Positions 29,205 through 38,070 of a DNA stretch of 64,000 nucleotides are shown here, piece by piece. This stretch comes from Stentor coeruleus. Its lineage: Eukaryota > Ciliophora > Heterotrichea > Heterotrichida > Stentoridae. Below the pieces are notes generated by a model. The model saw only the letters and a list, made by a program, of their open reading frames with translations. It ran no database searches and was not told where the DNA came from. Positions within the stretch are counted from its first letter, which is position 1. The number at the start of each line of letters is the position of its first letter. A program made the translations under genes and the position numbers. Location of the stretch: the NCBI GenBank assembly GCA_001970955.1, contig MPUH01000003.1, forward strand, positions 124,001 to 188,000. Reading direction: 5' to 3'.

Positions 29205-30358
29205 TAAAATTTAAAAAACGATGGAGGTTTTATGTTGAAGTTCATGTAAGGTTTAAAGACTAGTAAAGGAGAATCAAAAAGCACATTGTCCATAAAGCCA
29301 TTGGGATTGCAGCTGTAACATGCATGATAAGGTATAATTTAGAAATGTTATCAACTTGGTTTTTATGTGCTGTGCATATCATAAGGAGTTGTAATGAAGT
29401 TGGTCCAGCATATATAATCATTAATGAAATAGCTAAAACCCTTCCTATAATTCCACAAAAATATGCCCCTCCAGCTATCCCAAGACCTATTAAAGGCATA
29501 ATAACCTCTTTACCAAATAAAATCACTGCCAATCTTTATTTTAGTTTATAGGGTATAAAGTATTTATTTTAAAAATTATAATTTATTTGTTCCAAGGGCA
29601 TCCTCAAATGCGAGGCAAACCATTTATTATCTAATTATTTATATTAATAGCATACTATTTACTTACAATGCTTAAATTAAAATTAATGCTAAAGAGAATA
29701 AACTCTTAATCTTAATTATTTCAAAGATTTAAAGTGATTATGCATATTCTTTAAGTGAATTTTCAGCGATTCTCCAGGGGTTTTTTTAGAATAACCTAAG
29801 TTTTACCACTGTAAAAAAATCTGATCATCGAATCCTCAGTAAAAGCCCTTATCTCTGCCTATAAATACAGCAAAGCCATTGAATTTTTGCATTCTGCTCA
29901 GCGAGTTTATTTTCTGCTTAAAATTTCATAAGTATTAAGTGTTAAAAATCTTATCTTCTTAATGATTACACCATTAAAATATATATTTCATACAAATTAT
30001 TAAATATTTAGCTTTTCATCTTACTCACTGCTATATGCTTTCTATATATACTTTACTTTGCTATATCAGCTGTTGGAGGGTATCCTTCACTAAGATTTGA
30101 CCAAGTAAGACGCAAATTAATGGAGAAGCAGTTTTTCCTACTGTTACTAGAGCTGAAAAAACATTGTCAGCCAAAATGGCTCCTGACTCACAAAAAACAT
30201 ATTGCTTAAGAAATGGTATCAAAGCTAAAGGAATTGATGCAAGAGTAGCATAAATCGGTGGGTTCATGATTTTTTTAACAGTCCACCAGAATGATTTTTT
30301 CACTTGTATATCTACAACATCTCCTAGTAAATTCCCTTCTGATACCCTTTTAAGCATC

Positions 30359-30373
30359 CTTAATAATTTTTAC
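30359..30373 (-). other. 15-nt intron in the carrier gene
   Basis: GTAAAAATTATTAAG on the minus strand; removal joins KWTVAYG to MLKRVSEG in frame. Confidence 0.6.
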
Positions 30374-30833
30374 CCATAAGCTACAGTCCATTTAAATACA
30401 AATACAGTATATATGAGGATTATATATAATATATATGATATTTTATATTATAATTTAAGTTTGAATGAAGACGAAACTTACTGCCTCTTCTTGAAAATTA
30501 TCATCTGGGCTTGTAACATCGCTTCGGCCAAGAACTTCAGCAAAAATTAAGGGTATTGTTGTTGTGTCTTGAAAAGCGATGCTAGCCATTATCAAATTGG
30601 TCATGTTCTTATTAGCTGAAAATAGTTTAGATAAAACCCAACCAACAGCGCAGCCGATAAAAATATGGACTAAATATCCTTTACATGTACAATATATAAA
30701 AATAATGCCAAAATTCTCAAATCCTCAAATTCTGTAATATCTAAGCTCTTCATCATTTCAGTAAAGAGCAAAGAAGGGAGAAGAAGGTTAAGGATAAGCT
30801 TGCTGAGACTTTCTGCGCCGGATTTGTCAAGAA

Positions 30834-30848
30834 TCTGATTGAATTATA
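30834..30848 (-). other. 15-nt intron in the carrier gene
   Basis: GTATAATTCAATCAG on the minus strand; removal joins MARYK to ILDKSG in frame, as expected for the first loop of this transporter family. Confidence 0.75.
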
Positions 30849-30945
30849 CTTTGTATCGAGCCATAATAGCTCCGAGAAACACAATAACTATTACAATAAC
30901 AGAACCATTGATTGACACTACGGCGGAGTCTAAATAAATTGACAT

Positions 30946-31709
30946 TTATATCAGTGAAATAACACATGCAAGCTTAGATTAGCAAAGAAATTCTATATAA
31001 TAGGCATTTGAAATCATCATTAAGCAATATAAAATTAAAATCTTTATAATATATTTACAAATAAAAACATAATACCTTTAATTTATTGATTTACTGATAT
31101 ACTGATATATATGCCTGAAATCTATTAAAGAAACTATCTCCAGTAAAGGACTTTAGTATCATATTTTTTAAGAATAAGTATTAATTCTATATAAGTTCTT
31201 GGATTTTATTATATATAGTCAAACAATTTAAAAGGTATAAAAAAAATGGTTTCTTTAAAAAAGAGTAGATATATTAGTTTTTGGAAAAATTGGTTTTGCT
31301 ATGAAATGGACTTAATATTGATAAGAAATATGTGGTGTTGAGGAAATATAGATGATTTTTTTTGGTGGAATTAGTAAGTGTGGAATTTGATTTTTTTTGT
31401 TTGAGTTCTTGTGCTTATTGACTTAATAATTATCATACTGAGGTTATTGAATCCCAAATAAGAGTAAAGGCTATTTATAAAATATAATATGTCAGAGATA
31501 TCATAAGAAAATGGATATATATGTTAAATTAGTTTGAAGCATTTGAAATATATGTAGTAGAGTATGATTTCAGGAAGTTTTTTTTATATAGGTATAGGCT
31601 TTTATAATCTATTTTTAATGAATTTAGAGACTTTGCATGCAGGTTGTAATAAAGCTTGATTTATATCACAAACACTAATAATCTCTGTAAGCATACATAA
31701 TAATTAATT
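30946..31709. other. Divergent intergenic, no gene seen
   Basis: AT-rich sequence between the carrier gene start and the hypothetical gene at 31710. No gene signature. Confidence 0.5.
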
Positions 31710-32498
31710 ATGAGTCAGAAAACTGTAGCCAAAAATCATATTACAGAACAAAGATTTAACTGCTATAACAAGGCTAGATCATTTATACAGCATTTGAATA
31801 ATGTTTATGATTCAAAGCATGATCCACTTATTTTTGATCAGTCACTAATTAACCATAAACTTTTTAAAGATCAGACTCCTAACAATAGTAATCATAAACT
31901 CTCTGCAATGCCTACTGCAATAGTTGCATCTAATTTACAAGACAAAATCAAATTAGTTAATATGTTTCATACCCTTAGCGAAAGGAAAATGAAAAAAAAG
32001 AACTCGAAGCCTAAGTCTACAACACCTATTGCCCGAAAACAAGGAAATGGATACTTCAAACCAAGCAAATATAATAAAATCATTATAACCCTTTCAAACA
32101 TTAGCAGCATAACCACAACACGTGATAGCAATTTGACATTTCTAACTTCAGCACTAAAAAACCCTAAAGAATCATCAAATTACCTCAAAGATAATACAAC
32201 CCAAACCAAAAGTTATAAGAAAAACTTTCCAACTGTTAACGATTCTTTTAAAAATCGAGGTGAATTCAGCACTAATTTTTCTTGTTCAGATCAAAATATT
32301 GACTTCACATCCAATTCATATATAAAAAGCAGTGGTTCTATTAGTCCTTTTGCAGATATCTATAATAATCGATTCCCTTATATTAAAAAAATTCGAGGAA
32401 GTACTGAAAGTCCTATGTGTAATAAACCGAAAAAAGAGTTAAGTCAGAATATTATAGTAAATTCATTTAAGCAAGATGCTGAAGTTAATACAAATTAA
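31710..32498 (+). CDS. Hypothetical protein, 262 aa
   Basis: I do not recognise this protein. It is basic and rich in Asn, Ser, Lys and Thr, with little predicted globular structure apart from a possible short helix near residues 15-35 (CYNKARSFIQHLNNVY). The single open frame is uninterrupted and the start has an A-rich context. The composition suggests a disordered cytoskeletal or regulatory protein. Confidence 0.5.
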   Translation: MSQKTVAKNHITEQRFNCYNKARSFIQHLNNVYDSKHDPLIFDQSLINHKLFKDQTPNNSNHKLSAMPTAIVASNLQDKIKLVNMFHTLSERKMKKKNSKPKSTTPIARKQGNGYFKPSKYNKIIITLSNISSITTTRDSNLTFLTSALKNPKESSNYLKDNTTQTKSYKKNFPTVNDSFKNRGEFSTNFSCSDQNIDFTSNSYIKSSGSISPFADIYNNRFPYIKKIRGSTESPMCNKPKKELSQNIIVNSFKQDAEVNTN

Positions 32499-32742
32499 CA
32501 TTGCTATAAACTAATAAGAGATAAATTTTAAGAAACTTTTAGTATTTAAGACTGTTTTATTCTTTTTAATATTAAGATGATGATAATTTAATTGAATTTT
32601 AATAGCATAGCAGCTTATAATCCAAACTTCCCTAAATTTAAAAACATTATTTATCATCTTCATGGCTAGAATCAATCCTAACAAAACTTTTTCATATCTT
32701 AAAATATAAAAATATCTTTTCTTATTATAAAATCACACATAA

Positions 32743-33465
32743 ATGAATTCTCAAGAAGTAGAGTCTTACTACTCTGAATCCCACGGGAGCTCTTTTGACA
32801 ATGAAAGCCTTCAAGAAGTTAAAGGCAAAAAATGCTATATTTGTGGCAAAAGTTCACTTTTTCAGCTTAAAAAAATCTGCAGATTTTGCAATCGAGTGAT
32901 TTGCTCTGAACATTCACAAAAACATCGAAAAAAACCAGGATACGACATTCCTCAGCGTATTTGCACATCATGTGAAGAAAAAATAGTTATAAAAGAAATC
33001 AAAGAAGAGATTGATAAAGAAATTGAAAAACTTGGCATAGAAATCATGCAAGGCAAGTTACTTAAAGAAAGTTTAAAGCTAGAAACTGTATCAAAAGGTC
33101 AGGGCATTGAAGAATTACTTATAAGCATTGAACAGGAAGAAAAAACTTTAAAAGGTCTTGAAGAAGAGTTGAGTAAAAAACTTAAAGATGAGGCTGAAAA
33201 TGGGGAAAAGATTAGGGCAGATACTGAATTTTTGAGGAAATGCTTGGATGAGAGGATTGAAAATGAGCGAGTTTTGGTTGTAGAATGTAATGGGAAAGAA
33301 AACCAGTTGCAGATTTTGATAGCTGAAGAAGAAGATCTTAGAAATGCGAATTTAGAATTGGGAAATCAGATCAGTGAATCGTATGAGATGCTTAAGGAAA
33401 GTGTTTTGAAAGAAGAATTGGTAAAAACTCTTTGCCAGAGATGCTTGGCACATATAGAAACATAA
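32743..33465 (+). CDS. FYVE/RING-like zinc-finger coiled-coil protein
   Basis: 240 aa. Residues about 30-83 hold a treble-clef type finger with paired ligands CYICGKS, CRFCNRVICSEHSQKH and ICTSCEE, resembling FYVE or related cross-brace fingers. The R(R/K)HHCR signature of phosphoinositide-binding FYVE domains is absent, so lipid binding is doubtful. Residues 85-225 form a continuous coiled coil, and a last CxxC (LCQRCLAHIE) ends the protein. A scaffold or adaptor role is likely. No recognisable partner lies nearby. Confidence 0.6.
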   Translation: MNSQEVESYYSESHGSSFDNESLQEVKGKKCYICGKSSLFQLKKICRFCNRVICSEHSQKHRKKPGYDIPQRICTSCEEKIVIKEIKEEIDKEIEKLGIEIMQGKLLKESLKLETVSKGQGIEELLISIEQEEKTLKGLEEELSKKLKDEAENGEKIRADTEFLRKCLDERIENERVLVVECNGKENQLQILIAEEEDLRNANLELGNQISESYEMLKESVLKEELVKTLCQRCLAHIET

Positions 33466-33648
33466 AGTTAATGTGTTACAATGAGTTTATAAATAATAAA
33501 AATAATGAAATCAGATTCGGTGTATTCAAGATTCAAATATGCTTTTATATGAGGAAATTATGGTAAAAAATATGTTATTAGCTAAGAAATAAGAAGATTA
33601 TAAGGATTTGTGCTTGAAATTCATGTAAATTTATAAACTTAATCTTTA
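33466..33648. other. Intergenic, no gene seen
   Basis: AT-rich sequence between the zinc-finger gene and the methyltransferase relic. Confidence 0.4.
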
Positions 33649-33834
33649 GTATACTGAGTATTATAGAAGTAATTATGATAATAATAAATACTGGAAAAAA
33701 CTATATTAATACGAAGAGAAAGCACACAATTGGTTCGTAGGCTTTAAATACCTTAAGCTTATAGCAAAAACTCTCAACAACCCTATAAACAAAATCTTTA
33801 TCTTAGGTTGCGGAATGCCTAACTCAGTGAAGTA
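33649..33834 (+). pseudogene. Relic of a METTL13/EEF1AKNMT-like methyltransferase N-terminus
   Basis: A frame reads YWKKLY, one stop, YEEKAHNWFVGFKYLKLI, then INKIFILGCGMPNSVK and stops. The pattern Y-W-x-x-x-Y, W-[FY]-x-x-[FY], then I-L-x-L-G-C-G-N-S is the N-terminal methyltransferase motif I region of this family. Only about 60 codons remain, with one internal stop, and the rest of the domain is absent. A retroelement tail has inserted immediately after (33835-33859). It is a host gene fragment, not an active enzyme. Confidence 0.6.
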
Positions 33835-33859
33835 TTATTAGTATTAGTTAGGAATTAAC
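33835..33859 (-). mobile_element. 25-bp retroelement tail with 14-bp target duplication
   Basis: The minus strand reads GTTAATTCCTAACTAATACT and four further bases, the same 3' end as the 19.1 and 44.6 kb inserts. It is flanked by perfect direct repeats AACTCAGTGAAGTA (33821-33834 and 33860-33873). These repeats are not low-complexity, which makes this the most convincing target-site duplication of the three. Confidence 0.8.
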
Positions 33860-33873
33860 AACTCAGTGAAGTA

Positions 33874-34004
33874 ATTGCACTTATTAATATTAGTATATTA
33901 TATGATTACTAGCATTAATATTAATCAACAGTCAAAGCTTTGTAAAAGTAATAATATTATTAAGCTTTTAATCATAATCTACACAGTTCTACCATTAATC
34001 TTTT
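33874..34004. other. Short intergenic, no gene seen
   Basis: AT-rich; nothing recognised. Confidence 0.4.
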
Positions 34005-35204
34005 TTACATTGACTTAAGCAACGAACTTTTCTTCGCAGCCTCTTGTGGCCCATTCTTCTGCAGTTCCAACACTTGTTCAAGTTGTAAAAACTTGAGAGG
34101 TTTCGATTTATCTTTAGCCGAAGCATAAGTCCTCATAAGAAAATACGCATGAGCATATTCACTTTGCCTAATCACAAGATTATGTTCAATCAATGTTAAA
34201 AAATTTCTCTCAAACCTCACAGTTTCCTCTTCCGAGTACAATTCATATAGCGCTTTATCAGCATAATTTCCTTTACAAGCTAAAATCATGCTTGTAAAAA
34301 CAAGTTTTTTCCATGTTTCTGCAGTTAAAGTCACTTGAGATTTTTCTACATATCGTTCAAGATATACAATTGCATTAACAACCACTTCTTTTTCAAGCCG
34401 GCCTTTAGATATTATTGTCCTAGTCCAATTATAAATATAAGATTCATTAGGAATCCCTGGTGATTCATCAACAAAAGCATTGTTCATTTCTTTTATAAGT
34501 GGGCTTACTTTAGTGATTTTTTTTGCACATTGGCTTTCAATAACCCTAGCAAAGCATTTGCATACTTCTTCAATATCCATATTGTGCAATGTACTACGCA
34601 TTCTTGATGAATCAAAAGACTTGCCGATATAGTTCCTGTCGATTTGCGTGTTGTTTTTGCATTCTGAAATAGTCATTTCTGTATTTTTCTTTATTTTGAT
34701 TTCTAAGTCCGTGATTTTTTCTTGAGCTTTTATTAGATCTTGTTTGAGTTTTTGATTAAGTTCTAGTTTTTGCTCTGTGTATCTAGGACGATGCTCCCTA
34801 GACTCAGTTTTCAAATGATGAGGACTTAGTGTGGGAAATATAGCAGTAGCTGATCTGTGCTTATAAGAATTAGTTCTTAGATTCTCCAGCATTTGCTTGA
34901 ACTTGTGCACTTGGCCTGGATAAAGCTTAAGACTTGATATTAGAGAATCAATATTGCTTGAGTTTATGTTTAGAAGATCATCTGAACATCCTATCATTGT
35001 TTGGAGCTTCTGAATAAAAATTACAGAAAAACAATTTTGTAAATCGTGTTCTTTCAGTATGGATTTTAATGCTGTATAGCTTGTCTTTCTTTGAACGTCA
35101 CGGGTTTGTGGGATTGCTCCGACATTTCTTGCTTGCTTGATTCGGTTCTTGTGCACTTTCATCTTTAGGTCATCTTCCCACTTTTGCTGACTCTTCATAT
35201 TCAA
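34005..35204 (-). CDS. SAM-like, coiled-coil and cyclin-box protein
   Basis: 399 aa. Residues about 45-110 look like a SAM-type helical domain (KEHDLQNCFSVIFIQKLQTM, then a DLLNI/DSLISSLKLYPGQVHKF pattern, then LENLR). A coiled coil follows (about 145-180). Residues about 210-370 carry a cyclin box of the PHO80/cyclin-Y-like type: VVNAIVYLERYVEKSQ, LTAETWKKLVFTSMILACK, and a FERNFLTLIEHNL helix. It probably binds a cyclin-dependent kinase of the Pho85/PCTAIRE class. The N-terminal SAM-like call is weaker than the cyclin call. The start is the first Met in the frame. Confidence 0.65.
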   Translation of the reverse strand: MNMKSQQKWEDDLKMKVHKNRIKQARNVGAIPQTRDVQRKTSYTALKSILKEHDLQNCFSVIFIQKLQTMIGCSDDLLNINSSNIDSLISSLKLYPGQVHKFKQMLENLRTNSYKHRSATAIFPTLSPHHLKTESREHRPRYTEQKLELNQKLKQDLIKAQEKITDLEIKIKKNTEMTISECKNNTQIDRNYIGKSFDSSRMRSTLHNMDIEEVCKCFARVIESQCAKKITKVSPLIKEMNNAFVDESPGIPNESYIYNWTRTIISKGRLEKEVVVNAIVYLERYVEKSQVTLTAETWKKLVFTSMILACKGNYADKALYELYSEEETVRFERNFLTLIEHNLVIRQSEYAHAYFLMRTYASAKDKSKPLKFLQLEQVLELQKNGPQEAAKKSSLLKSM

Positions 35205-36293
35205 TATTTCTAGGCTAAATGATAGATTATTTTATCTGATATAAAATTTTAGTTGATTTTTGAGAGTGCGTATTAGGATGGAATGAGATAGCTGATATGA
35301 TATATTGGATTATAGGATGGATTTTTATTGGAAGTTAAGGTTTAGTTTTTTAAAGAAAATACTTTAAAATTTTCGTTGAAAAAAAGTAAAAGGGTGCTTA
35401 AAGAAAAATTGCTAGAAATTAATGAAATTACTTGTTGTGCTTAATGATAAATTTAATTTTATTAAACATTTGGTTTATAATGAAAAATTACTGGGAAAGT
35501 CAATAAGCACATTATTAAAGACGATGAGTGATACACCATCCCGAATCAGCCAAAGGAAAGAGGTTAAAGACTCTCAAACCTGAACCAGACTGGATTGCAA
35601 CCACACTAGCCTAACTAATTCTATTTTAATTTTAAAATGAAACCTATAATAATTTACAATATAATTTACTATATTTCAATACTAATATTTTTTACATAGT
35701 ATAAAAATTAAATAATATATATAATTATCATAGAAAACTATATTCAAAAGTAGCAAGTTGTTATATATAATAAAAAATATCAATATTTATGTAAGAGGAC
35801 ACCAATAAATATTAGCAAATCAACATTTTGCCATAAAATTATGCATGTTTTAATTAAAAGCATTTTAAAAAAAATATTAATCAGTTCAGAAATAAAAATA
35901 CTAACTCTTTTCATAAGATTTAGGATAAAATTCAAAGACGAAAGCTGGAACGAAAAAGGAGATTAATAATAAGTATTTCAAAGCTGGAATCATCGTCATT
36001 GTTATTGAAATTCCAGAAGATTTATATCTACCTGTATTAATGGCCTACTACGTCAAAAATCCAAAAATAAAGCAACCTATCTGGAAATGTATACTTGTGA
36101 AACTATGGGTGGGAGACATGATCTGTTGATAAAACAAGTAATTTTACACAAAATGAAAGCAAATAATTCTAGTAAGAATCACCCTATAAAACTGCAAACA
36201 AAGATAGGACATTAAACAGAATAAAAAAACTTATCACATTTTTATTTACTAAAAAATTAATTTTCACTAATACAAGTACTTTTATTGGCCCTA
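35205..36293. other. Intergenic region with a GC-richer island
   Basis: Mostly AT-rich. A roughly 100-bp GC-richer island sits at 35519-35616 (see findings). A 66-codon frame without a start Met at about 35925-36130 (plus; AGIIVIVIEIPEDLYLPVLM) may be a relic of something unknown. No gene call is made. Confidence 0.4.
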
Positions 36294-36512
36294 TCAAAGA
36301 TCAAATTTTTGAGGAGATTCACTGTTACTTGACTTTTCACCCTTATCTAGATTGCCACATTTTTTATCCGAGCTATTTGCAATTGAGTTTACCATTTTGC
36401 ATTCAGTGTAAGCAAATATGGCCTTGACATTCACCAATGGCTTATTTTTACATTTTTGGCTTAATTTCCCTAGTTTGATAAGTGTTCCTAGTTTTCTTAC
36501 AAGATAAAGCAT
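36294..36512 (-). CDS. Possible small hypothetical protein, 72 aa
   Basis: Short basic frame with plausible coding composition (LVRKLGTLIKLGKLSQK, several Cys and Ser) but no recognised motif. It may be a real small gene or chance; nothing in the context decides. Confidence 0.25.
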   Translation of the reverse strand: MLYLVRKLGTLIKLGKLSQKCKNKPLVNVKAIFAYTECKMVNSIANSSDKKCGNLDKGEKSSNSESPQKFDL

Positions 36513-36700
36513 TTCCTAAGGTAAAAACTATCTATATATAAAATAACTTAAGACAGTCTAGATTATGATGCAAATGATATTTAAACTTGGCAATCAACAA
36601 ATCGATTCTAACAGTTCCGCAATGCTTTCACTTAAAATCTTTGTTTCAAAGAAATACGTATCGTATTGGGTAGTTTATAGTATTCTAGGCTATTAAATAT

Positions 36701-37318
36701 CTATTTTCTTCTTGTCTCGGTCTTAGCTTTGATGCTTTCGTACTTTTTGAGTTTGAAATAACCTTTTTCAGGGTTTTCCATTGAGTTACGAATAGACTCG
36801 TTACGTTTATCGAAACCACGGGTGCTCCGAGCGGTTGGGATGTTTTTACGAACAGACTTAGGCGTGAAGTTATTGCCTAGGTTTTCTGCTGCGTACTCAC
36901 CATAGAAATTGCCCATGACAGCTTTAATTGGTGTACTTGGCCTATTTTCTATACCAAATATCATATCTGGCACACGTATTTTGCCTCTTTGAGATGCTGA
37001 TTTGATACGAACATTTACAGTATTTCTAAACTTGCTTTGTGTAGCAGGGGTACAAGCTCCTTCAGTAATACTAAGAACGTTGAGCTTTTTAAAATCTTTG
37101 TCTGGAGGAGGGACTTTACTTGATGAGTGAACTGCCCATGATGTAATTAAGGCTCCAACTCCTTCTTTATCAGCTTTAAGTTTTTTTCCATATGTATAAT
37201 CTTCTCCAGGGAGTATTCTTGTTGAGGGTTTAGCTTTTCCCATTGAGTCTTTGACAAGAAGAAAATTGTTTGTTGACTGAAGAAAATTCAAATATTTGTT
37301 ATTTTTGCTTTCAGTCAT
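36701..37318 (-). CDS. CFAP77: CFAP77-like microtubule inner protein
   Basis: 205 aa resembling CFAP77, an axonemal doublet-microtubule inner protein. Matching blocks are NFLLVKDSMGKAKPSTRILP followed by YTYGKKLKADKEGVGALITSW (family pattern: L-G-K-x-x-x-x-x-x-L-P, Y-G, G-V, W), and later MIFGIENRPSTPIKAVMGNF (family FG-x-x-x-RPSTPI). The basic C-terminal tail is typical of microtubule-binding proteins. A ciliated host fits. No intron. The identification rests on two motif blocks in the correct order. Confidence 0.65.
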   Translation of the reverse strand: MTESKNNKYLNFLQSTNNFLLVKDSMGKAKPSTRILPGEDYTYGKKLKADKEGVGALITSWAVHSSSKVPPPDKDFKKLNVLSITEGACTPATQSKFRNTVNVRIKSASQRGKIRVPDMIFGIENRPSTPIKAVMGNFYGEYAAENLGNNFTPKSVRKNIPTARSTRGFDKRNESIRNSMENPEKGYFKLKKYESIKAKTETRRK

Positions 37319-38070
37319 TATAATTATAGTTATGATAAGTTTAAGATTTGAAAATTTGTGTATTGGGGTTATGTTTTGCTGATTTTGATGAAAAGGATAG
37401 TTTTTCTAATTTTTGATTTAATATAGGTTTATGAAAGTATAATAATTTAGATTTATTATGAAAGAATTGATTAGGTTGAAATATTAAAATAAAGCATGCT
37501 TTTAGATTATTAAGGATTAGATTGACTTTTATTAAAATTTTGAATATAAATAGTTTTTTTTNATTAGATTGACTTTTATTAAAATTTTGAATATAAATAG
37601 TTTTTTTTATAGAGCACTTTTATTATTAATACAATATAAAGTATGCGAAAGTATTACAAAAATCCAATATTTAAATCATAGGTAATAATATAATTAGAGA
37701 AAATGCCTCAATCCTTCTAAAAGTAAATAAAGTTTAGTGAGAAATTTTCCTTCTAGTATCCCAAAACCATATTCATATTTTTTCTATAATAAATCATTTC
37801 TTTATATCACTCTATTGAAATAAATATTATAATACAAATCTTTAAATTCTTCATATATAATCTTGACTTTCTTTTCAATATATTCTATTTTCACCCATTA
37901 TTTTTCATCATCAGACTGTAGCCTTTCCCTTTTTTCTAATAACTACTTAACAAAATTCTCTATATTTCTCAATACCCTCAAAAATGTCCTCTTCAAAAAT
38001 CCTCCTAATAACCCCCAAAAAAAACAATTTTAATATTCCCTATGGCCCAAATAATTAATATAAGCATAAT
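37319..38070. other. Divergent intergenic containing a duplicated scaffold join
   Basis: AT-rich promoter region for the CFAP77-like gene and the nucleoporin. It contains an N at 37562 between two identical 46-base copies (37516-37561 and 37563-37608), an assembly artefact. Confidence 0.6.

Larger units (their letters stand above)
29260..30945 (-). pseudogene. PIN/PILS-type auxin-efflux-carrier family transporter, interrupted
   Basis: Pieces of one multi-spanning carrier of the auxin efflux carrier family lie in order on the minus strand. Exon 1 is MSIYLDSAVV...AIMARYK. After a clean 15-nt intron (30834-30848) come ILDKSGAESLSKL and LLLPSLLFTEMM, then FIGCAVGWVLSKLF and ASIAFQDTTTIPLIFAEVLG, then (after a 15-nt intron at 30359-30373) NPPIYATLASIPLALIPF and PLICVLLGQIL. 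Finally, about 500 nt later, IMPLIGLGIAGG and IIYAGPTSLQLLMICTAHKN lead to a stop at 29260. Three junctions (near 30670-30690, 30426-30475 and 29540-30060) cannot be joined in frame with GT-AG introns. It is either a decaying gene or one carrying AT-rich inserts of another kind; see findings. Confidence 0.6.

Noticed and set aside
29840-29920. A U5-snRNA-like string (minus strand, GGCTTTTACTGAGG) in the gap of the carrier gene
   Set aside because: The loop-like bases match loosely, but the flanks do not form the U5 stem and no Sm site is visible.
30374-30475. A single ~100-nt GT-AG intron (GTAAGT...CTGTAG) in the carrier gene
   Set aside because: Splicing there leaves the next exon out of frame and deletes a membrane segment that the flanking reading supports.
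35535-35600. 5S rRNA-like CCATCCCGAA segment
   Set aside because: The expected internal control boxes and helix pairings of 5S rRNA are not present over 120 nt.
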